Below, piece after piece: positions 46,475 to 60,159 of a DNA stretch of 64,000 bases. The stretch lies in contig JANATG010000004.1 of assembly GCA_029449235.1 (NCBI GenBank), positions 1,922,001-1,986,000 of the forward strand. The letters are read 5' to 3'. Every line of letters starts with the position of its first letter. The stretch's first letter is position 1. A model generated the notes under the pieces. It was not told the origin of the DNA, made no database searches, and saw only the letters and a list, made by a program, of their open reading frames with translations. This stretch comes from Linnemannia schmuckeri. Taxonomy: Eukaryota; Mortierellomycota; Mortierellomycetes; Mortierellales; Mortierellaceae. The translations under genes were made by a program, and so were the position numbers.

Positions 46475-49400
46475 CTAGTATTCTTCGAAAATGTCCTGCT
46501 CGGTGGGGTCAAACGATCGCTCAAGAACGAGCTTCGAGTTGGACATTCGCTTGAACTCCCGATCATTGGCCGGCCAAGAGATCGGAGAGAGGATAGGGGT
46601 TTGTCTTTGTTGTTGCTGTTGGTGTTGGTGTTGCTGCTGGTGTCGCTGCTGTTGTTGCTGTTGCTGTTGCTGCTGTTTCTGCTGCCGGCGTTCCTCAGAT
46701 CCATAGTCGTTGAACCGCTGGTTCCGGAGAAGCGCGTTATTTCCAGTTCCCAGACCCTGTTGTCCCTGCAACGGCCTAAAGGGCAATCGATCGCTTGGGT
46801 GACTCGACGATATTCCGCTGAGGTGCCTGGACTGCATTTCAGGTGTATCGTCGTCCATATTCAACGACCCGAGTGCAAGACGCTCCTTCGCAACGCGCGT
46901 CTCGTCGTCTTCATCGTCGCGGTCCTCCTTCTCTAGCTCATCAGCCCTGGCATTCTTCTGTTCCTGTCCTCGTGGCCTCCGCATGGCTCCCTGACCAAAC
47001 TCGTCATTCAAATCCAGCTCATGACTCAATGCATGGCTCAGTCCCTCGATACTCTCGTCATAAATTCCTTGTTCAAATCCATCCTCGCTGTTGTCATCTC
47101 CCCGCCCTTCATCACCTTCATCATCCTCATCGTCATCATCCTCATCCAATCCAGATTCGGATCCCGAAGGTACCACAATAAATCCCTCCTGTTCGTTGTC
47201 CACATTTCCGCCCAACCATCTGCGGCGATCCAGATTATCCACGTACTGCGAAACAAACGAGTTCATCTCCAATCGTCCAATCAGCGCCCTTCCCTTCTGT
47301 CCTGTAGCATGAGTGTTCAGGATCGAATCCGGCAATGGACAGCCAGTGTAGGCACCGTTACGAAGGCAGAAGTGAAGGTAATCCGCCCAATGTTCGTCGA
47401 GCACCAAAAGTTCCGGATTTCCAACAATCACCATCATGGCCTGAGCACGAGTGAGAGCGACATTGAATCGCTTCCTGAAATGAACCAGTCCAAGACCTTG
47501 GCGAACATCCTGATCAAGATACTTGGCACGGCTTCGGGTGGTCGAGATAAGCATGATCCTGTACTCCTGTCCTTGATAGTCCTAATGATCGTTGTTGCAA
47601 ATGCAGAGTTGTATTAATGGCTGCAGCTGGTTGTACAAAAATGCAACTGTATAGGACGGTTTCCGAATATTTACCTCCACTGTTCCAACGTTGACTCCAG
47701 CATAACCCCTAGATCGAAGCATTTGTCGCAAGAGCTTGACCTGTTCTCTGAAAGGTGCAATCACACCGATATCGGAGGTCTTGACCTTGAATGCGTCGTT
47801 CTCGCCTTTTGAGAGTGTCAGAAGACTCTCGATGATCGAGGCAACTTTCTCAGCCTCCGCCTCGTTGTACCACGAGACAGCTTCATCCACTTGGGAGGCA
47901 TCCAGACCACTCACGCCAACAAAGGCAATGGGGCATTCTGGGTTGGGCAAGATAGGGGAGCCCAACATGGACATGGTAGTAGCGTCATTGGCTGACGCAA
48001 CCAGCGTGTCGTTGTAGAACATAGCAGAAGGCATCATCAACATCTTGGGATGGCAGCGATAGTTCTGGACAAGATTGGCAAAGCAGGGGATAGTTTTGCC
48101 CAGAAACTCCATGCCCTTCGATTTCCTGTCTCCAGCGACAAAGGGTGCCTTGCGACGAGAGAACTGCCTGTTGAGAGGATGCTCGCAGTAGAGGGGCTCG
48201 GTCGTGATTAGGCGCTCCAAGAACGACAGCTGTAGCTCTGGCAAGAACGTCTTAGGTCCGAGCTGCTGGTGGTCACCGCAGAGAACGACCTGAGGCGCCG
48301 CCTCTGTCTCTTCCAAAATGCAAAGCAAGGGAATGTCGGTTTCCGGTTCAATCGCCTGAGCAGCCTCGTCGATCAACAGGTGCGTCCAATGGGATCGACC
48401 CTGGTCTCCCTCGTTCGTCAAACCTTTGTGGGCAAGATATTCGCGCAAGCTCTGGTTGCTTGCTCCGGCCGAGATCAACATACCTGCGTCGGCGCAGGTA
48501 CAGACAACGATTCGGAAACGCAAGAGGTCGTCCAGTGGTGGCATATTGAAGTAAACCGACCCAAAGCAGTAGGGCATGATGGCTGTAGGTACCTCGGCAA
48601 ATGTCCGAGTGGGATCATTCAATCGGAACAGGTACTGCGGCTTTAGGTAGGGTATAAGTCGATTCATGATAGTGTCGCACGCGGAGTGAGAGGGCGCAGT
48701 GATCAAGATATGGGACTGCGTATCATTCATAAGAATCTGGAGAGCAGTCTCAGTCAGCGTCTTGGTCTTTCCAGTGCCTATTGCGGACAGCGGACAAGTA
48801 AATTAGAAGTTAATTAATGCAATAACAAAAGATACACAAATTATAAAATTCAATAACACTGCTTTGTACATACCAGGAGGGCCTGAAATGATAAAAGGAA
48901 CCAGTCCATAGTCATTCCTGACAATGCTCTGGACAGTGGCCTTTTGTTCCCAGTTCAACGACGGGTCCACAAATTCCAGCGTCAGATGGGGAAGCTCCTT
49001 CACCGGCTGAGCATCATGGATGGTCGGGAACAAAAACGACCGAGGAGAGTAGTTCTTGTCACTTTCGCCGTCCCCGTTCGAGTCCTGAACAGGATCTCGA
49101 GGATGATAGCCAATGTACTCCTGAACTCCACCGACAGCTCGATACATCTCTCGGATACGGTGGTTGTTGACCTTGAACTGGACGTTCCAACGCTCATGGA
49201 CAAGGGACGGCAAGGCTCCAATCGGAAGGTGAACGTATACACTGTTGCTTCGCATGTTGGTCCCGTGAACAAACGTCCTGTATTCAATTCCTGCAAACAC
49301 TCCGTTGGTCACCTGGCGTACAATGATTGTGTCACCGCGAAGGAGAAGAGGGCACCTCTCAGCGAGTCCACCAACTTGGATTTGAAAGTAGTTTGCGGCA

Positions 49401-52136
49401 GCGTCGTAAAGTTTGATCTCAACCATAAATAGGTTGTAGGACGACACATCCTCCTCGGAGTGATGTTTCTCGACTTGAAGAAGAGGCAGGAGGCGAGAAG
49501 CATAGCTGTCAGCCGAGAGATCAATACTGATCTGACCAGGGAGGATGACCTCTAGCGACTCTACTTGCTGCGGTTCCAACGAAAACTTTCCATTGTGCTT
49601 CTTGTAGCAAGGATGCTCAACCGACTTAAGGTAATCCTGAAAATCGATTGTTTCCACAGGTTCTCCAGTGATCACCATGCGTGGCTTCGCTAAGTTGAGG
49701 TTGCGCACCCACTGCGGAGCAAAAGCCTTAGCATAAGGGTCCATTTCTCGATCCAGCTGTGTGTTGTTGGTGACATTCCATGTGATCTTTCGGCCAATGA
49801 GCGACGACTCGTTAATGAGAATCAGCAGCCAACTCGAGAAGAATCCAAGGTTAGCTATGTAAACATAGATAGTCATCATAAATTAGGGCTTGCGTTAGCG
49901 TCAAGAAATCAATACATGCCAAAGCATTAGTAGAAGACAAAGTAACTACACACATACCTCCTGTAGACAGCTCAATGTCGATATTGCCAAACATCGGCTC
50001 AGTGCCATTGGCAGGATGCGCGTAGATGACCTCTCGAGAGATGCATTTCAGCTGATCAAAGGCGTTCGGGATAATCTTGAGTGCCTGAAGCTGAACAATC
50101 TTGGATCCATGGTTCTCGATCCTGATCGTCGTGCGAACCACCTCCGCCTTGGGGTTGATGTTTCCGAAGTCGATTTGACCGGGGACAAGTAGATCCTGCT
50201 GCTCCCGTAACAGGTAGTCCTTGTGTTCCTCAATCCACTCGATAATCTCCTTCAGCGCCAGTGACTTTTCGAACGGCTCCTGTTTCTTAGGTGTGGTGGT
50301 ACCGTCGACGGGACTTTCCAATTCGCTGGGCGTTGCTGATTTCCCTTGTCGACTCCAGGCGGAGAGATAGTCGTATTTTTGAAGAAGCTCAAGCAAATCC
50401 AAATTCTCCTGAACAGTATGCGAAGACTCATCCTGGTAATGAGGCGAGTGCGAGGAAGGACTTTTGGCAGCTCTTTTGTAATCTGCTGGGCTTGAGGCGC
50501 GGCTTGAGATGATTTGAGTGGGATTCGAGCCTCGACGAGATTCGGACCCTGTGCGAGATAGGTCGGAACCACCATTCATCATGCGACCAACTTCAGTGCC
50601 CTGACGGCTCTGATTCTCAGTAGGAGGAGGGGAGCCAGAGTAAGATAAGACACCATCGTCATATCGGTGCTGAGGCAGCATCGACGAACGATGTCCATTA
50701 GTACTACCTCCCGACCCGTGCGAAGGGCTGTTTTGAGGGTTAGGAATAGGAATACCGGCAACAGTAGCTGCGGCGTGTGAGATCATGACCCACTCACTGC
50801 CATTGAAGATAGGAAAGTAGCCGGGGGGGACCTTGAGGACGCTTGCTTGAGCTCCGTCCGATTCAGACCTGTTCATGGGAATTCGGCCTTTGAGGGCATT
50901 GTCCTCGTGAGAAACTAGCTGTGACTGCAGCTGCGGAAATGGCTGTTGATACGCTTGTGGTGGTTGCTGGAAATGCGGCAAGGGTGGGGGTTGCTTCTGG
51001 GAGTGGAACGCGGGCGTGTGTGGCACGCTGGGCTGGAGGACTCGCTGTTGTGTCGGCATAGGGGCAACAATGGGTGTGCCAACGAAGCTCATTTGAGTCG
51101 ATAGGGGGCGTCCCACGCGCTGCTGCTGCTGCTGCTGGAGTTGATTAAAGGCTTGATGTTGCTGTTGTTGCTGTTGTTGCTGTTGTTGCTGGCTGGCCGG
51201 ATAGGATGGAAGAGGTGAGGGGATGAACGACCCCATAGGAATATCCTGCTGTCCATTCGGCCCATAGAACGAAGCCGCTGCGTCCGTCTGTCCGAGAAAG
51301 AGGGTCTGGGGTATACTGAGCGGCGTCTGGTCGGGATGAGACGAGAACTGATTCGGCAGGGACCAGTGGTTGCCGCTGTTGGTTCTGCTGAGGCTCTCGC
51401 CATGACTCATACTGTCCTGATGTCGGTGATTGGGATGAGACGCCATCGACAGCGGAGTAAACGAGGCTGAGGGCGGCTGCGAAGGGTGCTGGGATGAGTT
51501 TCCCAGGCTCCGGGCTGAGACAGCATCCTGGAAACCTTGACCCTGTCCAAAGAGCGGCTGGGCTCCTGGGAAGAATGTAACTGGCGACAATCTTCCAGTA
51601 GAAAAGCCTCCGCTGTTGCTGATGCTCATTCCGTTGTACGAGGGAGGAGAGTGAGCGATCGAGCGGTTGGGGCTGGGTGTTCTCGAGAAGTGATGTTGCT
51701 GGTTGTTGGATGATGGAATCAAGTTGGGAGTCTCTTGAGTTGGAGTTTGGTGACCTGATGAGGTGACGGTTGACGGCAGAGGTGGGAAGGTGCCGGTTGA
51801 GAACAAGGGCACGCTTTGGCGACTCTGAAGTTGGCTTTGACGAGCAGGAGCAGGCCGGTTCAGGGCACTGGAGCCGAGATATCCACTATTCAGACCATCC
51901 ATAGTCGACTGGTGTTGGTGTTGGTGTTGCTGCTGTTGCTGCTGTTGTTGCTGCTGCGGTAGTCCTCGGCTGAGATGCTGTTGCTGCTGGTGCAGAGGGT
52001 ATGGCGACTGGTTTGGAGGGAACTGAAGCAAGGAGGGGTGCTGGTGCTGGTTGAGGGGATGGACGGGGCTGAAACTGTGGTGTTGGTGGTGAAGGTGGTT
52101 ATGACGCGGCAAGGAGCCAGCGGGGTTGGACTCCAT
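46475..52136 (-). CDS. MOV10/SDE3-like superfamily 1 RNA helicase with long Q-rich N-terminus
   Basis: Putative RNA helicase of the Upf1-like SF1 group. MOV10/SDE3/Armitage relatives act in small-RNA pathways and mRNP remodelling. Exons 52136-49958, 49854-48874, 48777-47675 and 47581-46475 agree in phase; 1789 aa. Residues 1-600 are low complexity (His/Gln/Pro/Ser, long CAG/CAA runs). An ASH/MSP-like beta domain follows (IDFGNINPKAEVVRTTIRIENHGSKIV), continuing into NLGFFSSWLL. The helicase core has Walker A GPPGTGKTKT split by an intron, motif II LLIDEAAQAIEPE, motif III CGDHQQLGP, LVQNYRCHPKM, and motifs V/VI VGTVEDYQGQE and RFNVALTRAQ. A disordered acidic and poly-Gln tail ends the protein. 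The ATG at 52,136 (ACCATGG context) is preferred; the frame stays open upstream to 52,502 but that part looks like UTR. Confidence 0.9.
46600..46680 (-). repeat. Glutamine-coding CAG/CAA repeat, helicase C-terminus
   Basis: An interrupted trinucleotide run encodes QQKQQQQQQ-type and HQQQHQHQQ-type tracts. Similar tracts in the same gene lie at about 51,119-51,192 and 51,906-51,960. Confidence 0.85.
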
Positions 52137-52973
52137 GGTCACCAGGGAGAACAGAGAGACGCCAGCAGTCAAGAGAACGGGTTGTAGGTTGATATCTACG
52201 GGAGTGAGGGAAGGGGAGGAGGTGGCCAAGACCGGCAAGGTCAGACCTGAAGACACGCACACAGGGTGTGAGGGCGATTGGTGAAGTGTGTCTGAATAAC
52301 GACTAAAGGGAAAAAGAGAACAGGGATGGAGAGGTGAGGGAGGAAGGGAGGAAGGGGTGAAGAGTGAGGAGTGAGGAGTGAAGGAGGGGAGAGAGGGAGA
52401 AGAAGGAGTCGACCAGAAGGGAACGTCGCAGATGGACGAACTCAAAAGGGGGAAGGAGGAACAAGGAAGAAGAAGCAAGAAGGGAGAGGAGGAAGAGGAC
52501 AAAGAAAGAGCACATAGACGCAGACAGAGAATGAATTTCCTCTTCGCCTCAGTGTCAACTTTGAAGTTCAGCTAAGGAAAAAAAAAAAAAAAAAAAAGGC
52601 AAAAAAAGTGGCAAAAGTTCGAAACGAGCGTGCCTGCGAATGTTGGTGAATGAGCACACCCCTTAACATCAACACTTATGTGACTGCCACGCGCCTTACT
52701 GCACTCTTGCCAAGCACACACACACACATACACCCTTTACTTAACGGTTTTTCTACTGTCATTCTTTTCACGCCCCAGTCAACCAGCCCGCCAGCCAACA
52801 TAACCAAGCAGGAGCAGCAGCAGCAGTAGCAGCAGCAGGACATTGTCACCGATACATCGTCTTCACACTCAGGCAAAGCATCACCTCAACCACCCGACCA
52901 CCCAACCGAGGCAGCCTTCACCTAAAAAAGACATCTCACACACACAAACACGCGTGGGGTTGGCTCTATCGAC
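52137..52973. other. Divergent intergenic region, helicase / POM152
   Basis: Holds the open but probably untranslated purine-rich leader of the helicase (52,137-52,502), a 20-base A run near 52,575, short CA repeats at about 52,717-52,730 and 52,940-52,950, and a GCAGCA repeat near 52,812-52,840. No separate gene was seen. Confidence 0.55.
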
Positions 52974-55900
52974 ATGTCCACGCCTGTGCCACTAAAGTCA
53001 TCGGCAGCGCGTCCGCAAAACGCATTCCAATCAAACGCACGCATACCCCTCGAATACTGCGATGGCCCCACTCAGCGCATCTACGCCGTCTCGGCATTCG
53101 TCTTTCTCCAAGCCCTTAAACTCTACTACTGGCTCGGGATCACGCGTTCAGACTACGCGGCAGAGTTCTTTGGCTTTATTCTCTGGCTCACCCTTGACGT
53201 GGCATTCCTCATGGCCCTCAACTACCTCAGAGTCCCTTGGCTGGAATTACCCGTCATCCGCATGATCATTGCCCTCTTTATCCTCGCTATCGTCAACTTT
53301 GTCCTCTTTACTGCACGCGAGGTAAAAACTCTTCAGGACTTTGTGGGATCATTCTGCAGGAACGAAAAAAACACATTGCTTCCTGGACAATTGCCACTGG
53401 CACAGGGTATTGTCATGAACAGGAACAACATACTCGCTAGAGAGTTAGTATTATATCGAGCCATGCTTTACTGTAAACAGGAACGAAAGGCGCGGTGAAC
53501 TATTGATGCAGGAACGCGATGGGAAAGTAATTGAACCTGGATCGGGACATTAGTACTGTAAACGAGAACATAGAACACGCTAATCAATTGGCAAAGGATC
53601 AGGACCTATTGTTACGACGGGGATAAAAAAATCGAATTGTTGCTGAACCAGGACATATTTTGACCAGGCCTTCCTAATAATTCACATTCTACAGATATCA
53701 CCAACGGCCATTGCACGTTCTTCCGTATCCAAAGGTACATCATCGATCAGACCCATATGTTAATTTGCAGCTTTAGAAAAATGGCGACACAGTGTTAGTA
53801 ACAAATCGATTCCTCATTGTATGTCTTCATTGCTTTAGTGTGGGGTTACGTTGGATTACCAGGATGGAGCAGAGGCGAAGACCTCTCTTTCAGAAGTATG
53901 GATCATTTGGAGTAGCTGCAACATGAATCACACAACATGGACTGCCTATCAAGAAATCTGACCGACATTCTTATCTTTCATCTGTCGCAATAGATCATGA
54001 CGAGCATTTGCAAGGACGACACACTGTACTCCTCAAGCCTTACAGGTGCGACATCAAGATTATATGTTACTATATTTAGGTACTCTCCTCTTCGCACTGT
54101 TGACGTGTCTAACGCTCGATTTGTTTATCCTTTGACATATAGCTCAGCCATTCTTAACCCTGATGAGCAGTGTTTCTGTGTGCCTGATATCAGCCTTCCC
54201 GTCCTCGATCAGCCGGAAATCCCCATCGTCTTTAACGGAAGCGAGCCCCATTATCTGGAGTACACTATCACATCCTTCGAGACCGGACAAACGACACTGC
54301 ACAAATTGATTGGGCCTTTCAAGGAATCGAGCACAGTCCTCCACAAAGCTCGCGCAAACCAGGAAGGCGCAAAGACGGTTTACAACCTCAGGGCGAACGC
54401 TCCCGGTTCATACAAGCTCCTCAAGATTTCCGACAAGGAGGGCGTGGATATTCGCTTCTATCATGACAGGGAGGTCTTTGTTGTGAACTGCCCTGAGGCG
54501 CGTATTGAGAACCACAAGGACACATTGGATCATTGTTCAGGAAAGGGTGACGTCGACATCCCCATCGTCGTTCGAGGACTGCCACCATGGACTGTCACCT
54601 ACAGACGCCGATCGCCCAAGAAGGAGACCCAGGAACTCCTCATCGAATCAGAACCTGAGGGCTATTCGTCTCCTTTTCTCAAGGGATGGGCTCAACCTGA
54701 AACTCCTAACTATTCCTGGGCCAAGCAGCACGAGATGAATCTCTCTGTCAGCCTGGGACTTTCCAACCCTGGAGATTATAGCTTCCAAGTGACCATGGTC
54801 AAGGACGGCTGCGGCAACATAATCGATCTTCAGGGACTTGTCGCCAGGAACCTCAGAGAACCGGAGATTCGACACGTTCACATTCGCGAGAGACCCTCTG
54901 TTGCCATGTTGTGCGACCCAAGACGGCCTATCAAGATTGTCGACATGGGCGATTCTCCATCCGTCGACATTGGGCTTCATGTCAAGCGTGGATCGGCGCC
55001 TTTCCACATCGGATATGTCTACCAAAAAACGGATTTGGACGAGCCTTATGCAATGAAGGATATCCAAGTCACCAAGGACAACACCAAACCACGGATTGTT
55101 GCAACCAAACCAGGGCTTTACACTCTCTCACATATCAAGGACGCCTACTGTGAGGGTGAGATTGAACTTCCTCGGGATTGCTCTGTTACGGTCGCCACCC
55201 TTCCGACAGTCGACATTGTTTCTCATCCTATCAACGACTCTTGTGTCGGTGCCATTGGGGTTACCGTCGATGCAACATTCACTGGCGAAGGCCCATGGGA
55301 AGTGTGCTTTGAGGTCTGGCGCAACGGTCAGCTCAAGAAACAAAACGTCTGTCATTCCTCGCCCAAGCCTCGTCTCAATCTCGAGCTGAAGCCTGACCTA
55401 TCTGGCAACTTCAAGTACATCTTCAAGACCGTCAGCGACAAGAACTACCCTCCCATCAAAGTCGATCTCCCTCCTGTTCTCCAGAACATCCATCCTCAAC
55501 CTTCTGCAGCGTTTGTCAGTGGCCAGACAGGATTGAAGACTTGCCGAGGTTCTTCAGAAAAGTTGGATGTCGAACTCTTTGGAACTGGACCCTGGGATAT
55601 CGAATACCGTGTGATCCGTGGCACCACCAGTCAGCTTTACAGCCAGCACAACATCACCGAGAAGACTACTACATTGGCCTTGCCTCCTTTTGAGCGCGAG
55701 GGCATCTATTCTATTGTAAGTTAAATTCGATTGAGCACATGTGCAGTTCATGCTGCTCCCGTCATGATTTTTTCTTTCTCAATACTCAGTGTTACTAACT
55801 CTACTTTATGCTCTGTCGCTATAGGATCTCGGACGCGTTACAGATTTGGCCAACGGCTGTCAAAAGGACCTCAAGGTGGCGGATGTGGCGATCGAGGTCT

Positions 55901-57685
55901 CCAACGGCCCCCCAACAGCCTCATTCCAGTGCGACACCCCCATCGAATTTGCCGAGGGCGATCAAGTGGATCTTTCTATACACCTTACAGGAGGCTCCCC
56001 CTGGTACTTGACCTACAAGTTGGAAGGAGAAGAGGCGGTGAGCGCGGCCAAGTCAGAGTCAAGGAACGCCCTTGTCACGGTCAGCAAGCCTGGTGTCTAC
56101 GAGCTTAAGACCGTTAGCGATTCTTTCTGTGAGGGAGAAGTTGTCGAGCAGGCTCATCGATGCGAGGTCGTCTACAGCAAGCGCCCGACAATGAACCTAA
56201 TGATCGACTCTATCCGTTTCCGTGGTGGTCCCCGTGAGAACGTTCCTGAGGGAGAGGTCGCACCGTCCGAGAGAATTTCGCGTGATGGCGATCACTTTGA
56301 CCTTCCAGCTGTCTGCCTGAATGCTGACCGCACTCTGGAGTTACGCTTGACAGGAAAGGCACCGTTCGAGCTTCGTTACAAGAGGATTCATCGGGCACCC
56401 AGGAAGAATGATGAGGTGGTAGAGTTGGTCGAGAGATCTAAACACTCGACCATGCGCATCCCTATTATGACCGAGAAATCTGGCACCGTCTCTTACCAGT
56501 TTGTGACCCTCTCGGATGCGACCTACTCCAACGTTGAGGTCCGCCATGAGAAAAAGCCGGTCGTTTTCAAGCACGTCGTCCGGTCACCGCCCAGAGCCAC
56601 GCTTGTCAACACCGCCAAACGGGAGTACTGCAGAAACGAGATTACGGACGTCAAGGAGAAGATTGCAATCAAGATCGAAGGAGGTTCAGGGTCTTATTCG
56701 TTGGCTATTGAGATCTTACGGCCGGATCAGCCTGTGGCCAAGATTTACGTGCACGACGTTGTGCCCCGCAATGGACTCTACGAGTGGCCTTTGCCTGCGA
56801 TGTTCACCGATACAGGAAGGTACACTGTGTCTGTTGTCCGGGTGTCGGATGCCAGTGGATGCTCAGGAGGAGACGCCAGCAGGGTGGATTTCGACGTTTT
56901 GGATACTCCAAGCATCACGCCCGTGAAACACATCCCCGATAACTGTGTCGGCGACAAGATCGAATATTTTGTCCACGGCAAGAACACTCCGTAAGTTTTT
57001 AAGCTGTTTCGTTTTGTATGTATTCAAGGCTATCATCGATAGATTCTAACAAATCGTGTTTACAATTTGCACGAACTTCAGGATCGAGGTTTCGTACAGT
57101 TTGGATGAGTCCAAGCACACCAAGACTCTTCAGCCTGGACAGTTGTTCTCGTACAAAGCAGCTCGACCTGGATTATTCAAGATCACAAAGGTCTGTCAGA
57201 CGATATCCAAAAAGGAGTGCTGCACACAACCCAAGGATGAGATGAAGGCCCAGTTCTGGGCGATCCCGACGGTCAAGGTGGCCGATGGCGGCAACTTGAT
57301 CACGGATCTGCGGGAAGGAGACCGAGCGGAGGTGGTGGCTACTTTTGTGGGCGAGCCACCGTTTTCGTGGCGGTACGCGCGCATGGAGGCTGTCTATGAC
57401 GAGAAGCACCATGCCAAGCATGGCAAGCGGCCCAAGATTCTGGATACTCATACCGAAAGGAATATCCAGGGCTACACTGATACTTTCACCACTCTTACAG
57501 AAGGTAGTGTATTATTTTTTTCTGATTTTGTTTTCGTAATATTGCTGCGCTGTACTTACGCAGTCCAGCTATTTATTTACTGACATTTCCCTCCCCAACG
57601 CATTTTCATATTTCGTTCTTTTTTAGGTACCATTGTGCCCATTTGGATCAAGGACAAGTACTGCCAGTTTGGAAAGGAGTTCTGA
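52974..57685 (+). CDS. POM152: Nuclear pore membrane nucleoporin POM152
   Basis: Pore-membrane ring component that anchors the nuclear pore complex. Exons 52974-53321, 53695-53734, 53839-53895, 53994-54045, 54143-55715, 55825-56990, 57082-57503 and 57627-57685 agree in phase; 1238 aa. Three hydrophobic helices near the N-terminus (IYAVSAFVFLQALKLYYWL; FILWLTLDVAFLMAL; MIIALFILAIVNFVLF) precede the family motif GRHTVLLKPYSSAILNPDEQCFC. Many Ig-like lumenal repeats follow, with the recurring patterns GPWDIEYRV and PGVYELKTVSDSFCEGEV. The protein ends KDKYCQFGKEF. Exons 2-4 are tiny (40, 57 and 52 nt); their phases are consistent, but the first intron (372 nt) remains open in frame, so exon 2 is the least certain part. 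Confidence 0.92.
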
Positions 57686-57795
57686 TTGTAAAGAAGGAGG
57701 TTACATGCGGAGGGAGAGTGGGAGGACTATGTTGAAAAAAAAAATAAACATTTGCATTCAGTTTTATTATTACACCACTATTTTTTTAAGATATT

Positions 57796-60159
57796 TCACT
57801 TAGAGAGACCGAGGTCCTTGGCGATCATGGCGGCAGCGATGGGGTGGAAGAACGACCTGTGCTTGATGAATGTTTCTCGTGCTAGTTCTGCACCATTTTT
57901 GGCCTTGTATAATGACCTAAGGGTGTTTTGAAAAGTCGCGTTTGTGTTAGCAAGTCGCATCAAAGAGAATTTTCGAGAGAGAAAGAGAGACGGACAGAGA
58001 GAGAGAAAGAGAGAGAAAGAGGCTTACCGAAGAAGAGGTCGACACATCTTCATCCGCCCCATAGACGACGCAAAACCTACAACTTCCGGATAGATCTTTT
58101 CATAATCGGCCTTGAGGCATAGCAAATGCCAGCGCAGACGGATCTCCGAGTTGCGGACGTTCGTCAGTTCATAGAGTTTGTCCATTGTATCCAAGTGTCC
58201 GTGGGGCAAGGGCTCCAATTCTGAGACCTTTTCCAAAAAGACTACTTTTTGAGTTGACGAAAAGTCTTTGATGTCGTCGGCTGCGAATCCTGTGGGTGGG
58301 TTCGTTTGGCGCGAGTCGTCCCATTTCTTGCACAGGCATGTGCATGCCTTTGCCAGTGTGTCGTCGAACCTGTTGTCCACTGGGGGCTACCACAACGTGA
58401 AACAAAATAGTAAAAAACAACAAATGAGTGCTTTGTTTCCTGAAAAAAAGAAGCCGAGTTGATGGAGGGGAGAGATAATTACCATGCCAGTGCCAGCCAA
58501 CCAAGCCTCCCAATCGACCTTGTTCAAGAGATCGATCTTCTCCTGACCAAAAGTCTTGTCCATAAAGGCGTACAGGAATGCCTTCCAGTCATCCGTGTTG
58601 ATCGATCGTCCTGCAAATTCCTGGACATGAGCACGCAGGTAAGGTTCAAAGACCTCGGCGCCTCCCAAGTGCTTCTCCAAGTAGTACAGCAAGTTGAATC
58701 CCTTCTCTATTTCACGTCAAAACGTATTGGAAACGGTGGCAAAGTCAGTCAGTTGATCGGTCATCATATTACTCAACACGAGTTTAGTCGTGGTTCGCTG
58801 TAAGTAAAATGCCAGTTCTTTACCATAGGGAACACGAGAGAAAGAATCATCAGGATCCTCGCCGCGGAGGCAAGGACGAAGGGCGGTGAAGGGGTGATCC
58901 TGTCCGTAGAGGTCAACGCTCTCCTGCAAGGACTTTTTGCCCAAAATGGCACTGAACTCGCTGTGCTCCTTGCCCTTCATGCGTCCTATGATCTTGCGCT
59001 CCACAAACACAGTGAATCCCTCGTTCAACCTAAGCAAGTGCGACAGAGAAAGTTGGATGTTAAATCACAATGCAGACTCTTCAGCGAAGAACAGATAACA
59101 CAGCAACGGCAGAAAAGAAGCAGACAAAGGCTTACCAGAAGTGCTCCCAGTTCTCGGTAGTTACCAAGTTACCCATCCAGCTATGTGCAATTTCATGAGC
59201 AACAACATCAACCAATGAACGGTCACCAGCCAACAGCGAAGGCGTAACAAATGTCAGACAAGGGTTCTCCATACCGCCATATGGGAACGAAGCAGGGAGG
59301 ACCAAAAGATCATACCGACCCCAATCGTACGGGGTCAAAAGCGCCTCTCCCGTCCGGATAAAGTTCTCAGTATCGACAAACTCCCAAGCAGCCGTCTCCA
59401 AGACCTCAGGCTCAGTCCAAACAGTCGAACGCGGTCCAATTTCACGTCCCTGCAAGTTTCCGACAGCGAGTGCAATCAGATACGAGGGGATCCGTTGCTT
59501 CTGCTCGAACTTGAACGTGGTCTTATCGCCAGCATGCTGGTCCTCTCCAATAGCGACGGCAGACATGACGGCGCGCAGGGGGGTGGTGATGTTGGCGCTG
59601 TAGGTTAGTTTGATCGAGGGACTGTCCTGGCAGGGCAAGAGCGATCGCGCGTGGATCGCCTGGCACTGTGTGAAAAGGTACGGATACTTCTTGCCCACAG
59701 TCTGGCTAGGCTCCAGCCATTGACATGCGGTACAATCCTGAGTGGTTGCATATTTTACGATCACCTTGGTCTTGGTGCCCTTGGAAAGTGTCGTTCCCAT
59801 TTCGATCGCCAATGCAGATCCGTACTTTTCATGACGTTCGGCCAGGTTGAACTACAGCGGTAAAAAGATGCGCGAAAGGTCCACAGATGGGTTACTCTCC
59901 GCGTTGTCATCAATTGTTGTACAAGGTGTCCCCAGAGTATTGACCTTACTTGGAGTGCCTTGCCGTTGGAAGTTACAGAGCGGACGTCGATGTAGCTGGT
60001 GTCGAGGACAACCTTGGAGACATTGTCGGCTATGGCCTCCAGCTCAAGCTCGGCAGAACCAGTCAACGTCTTTGCACTAAAGTCAACGGTGAGGTCGAGG
60101 TGGATGTGATTCGTCTTAAGCTCGTCGATGTTCGACTGCGAGGTAGGGTCGTATGGCAT
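57796..60159 (-). CDS. LTA4H: Leukotriene A4 hydrolase-type aminopeptidase (M1)
   Basis: Zinc aminopeptidase/epoxide hydrolase of family M1, cytosolic and nuclear in yeast. Exons 60159-59950, 59851-59136, 59029-58824, 58706-58483, 58386-58028 and 57916-57796 agree in phase; 611 aa, the same as typical LTA4H. Motifs: the PYGGMENPCLTFV substrate-binding GxMEN, zinc site HEIAHSWMGN with the third ligand Glu in FWLNEGFTVFVERK, and the C-terminal alpha-helical domain typical of LTA4H (VVFLEKVSELEPLP, YELTNVRNSEIRLRWHLLCLKADY). No signal peptide is seen. It is convergent with POM152 across 110 bp. Confidence 0.96.

Noticed and set aside
53322..53498. Read-through of POM152 exon 1 as a 174-aa gene
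   Set aside because: The tail after the GTAAAA donor resembles no POM152 sequence, while the spliced chain reaches the conserved GRHTV motif in phase.
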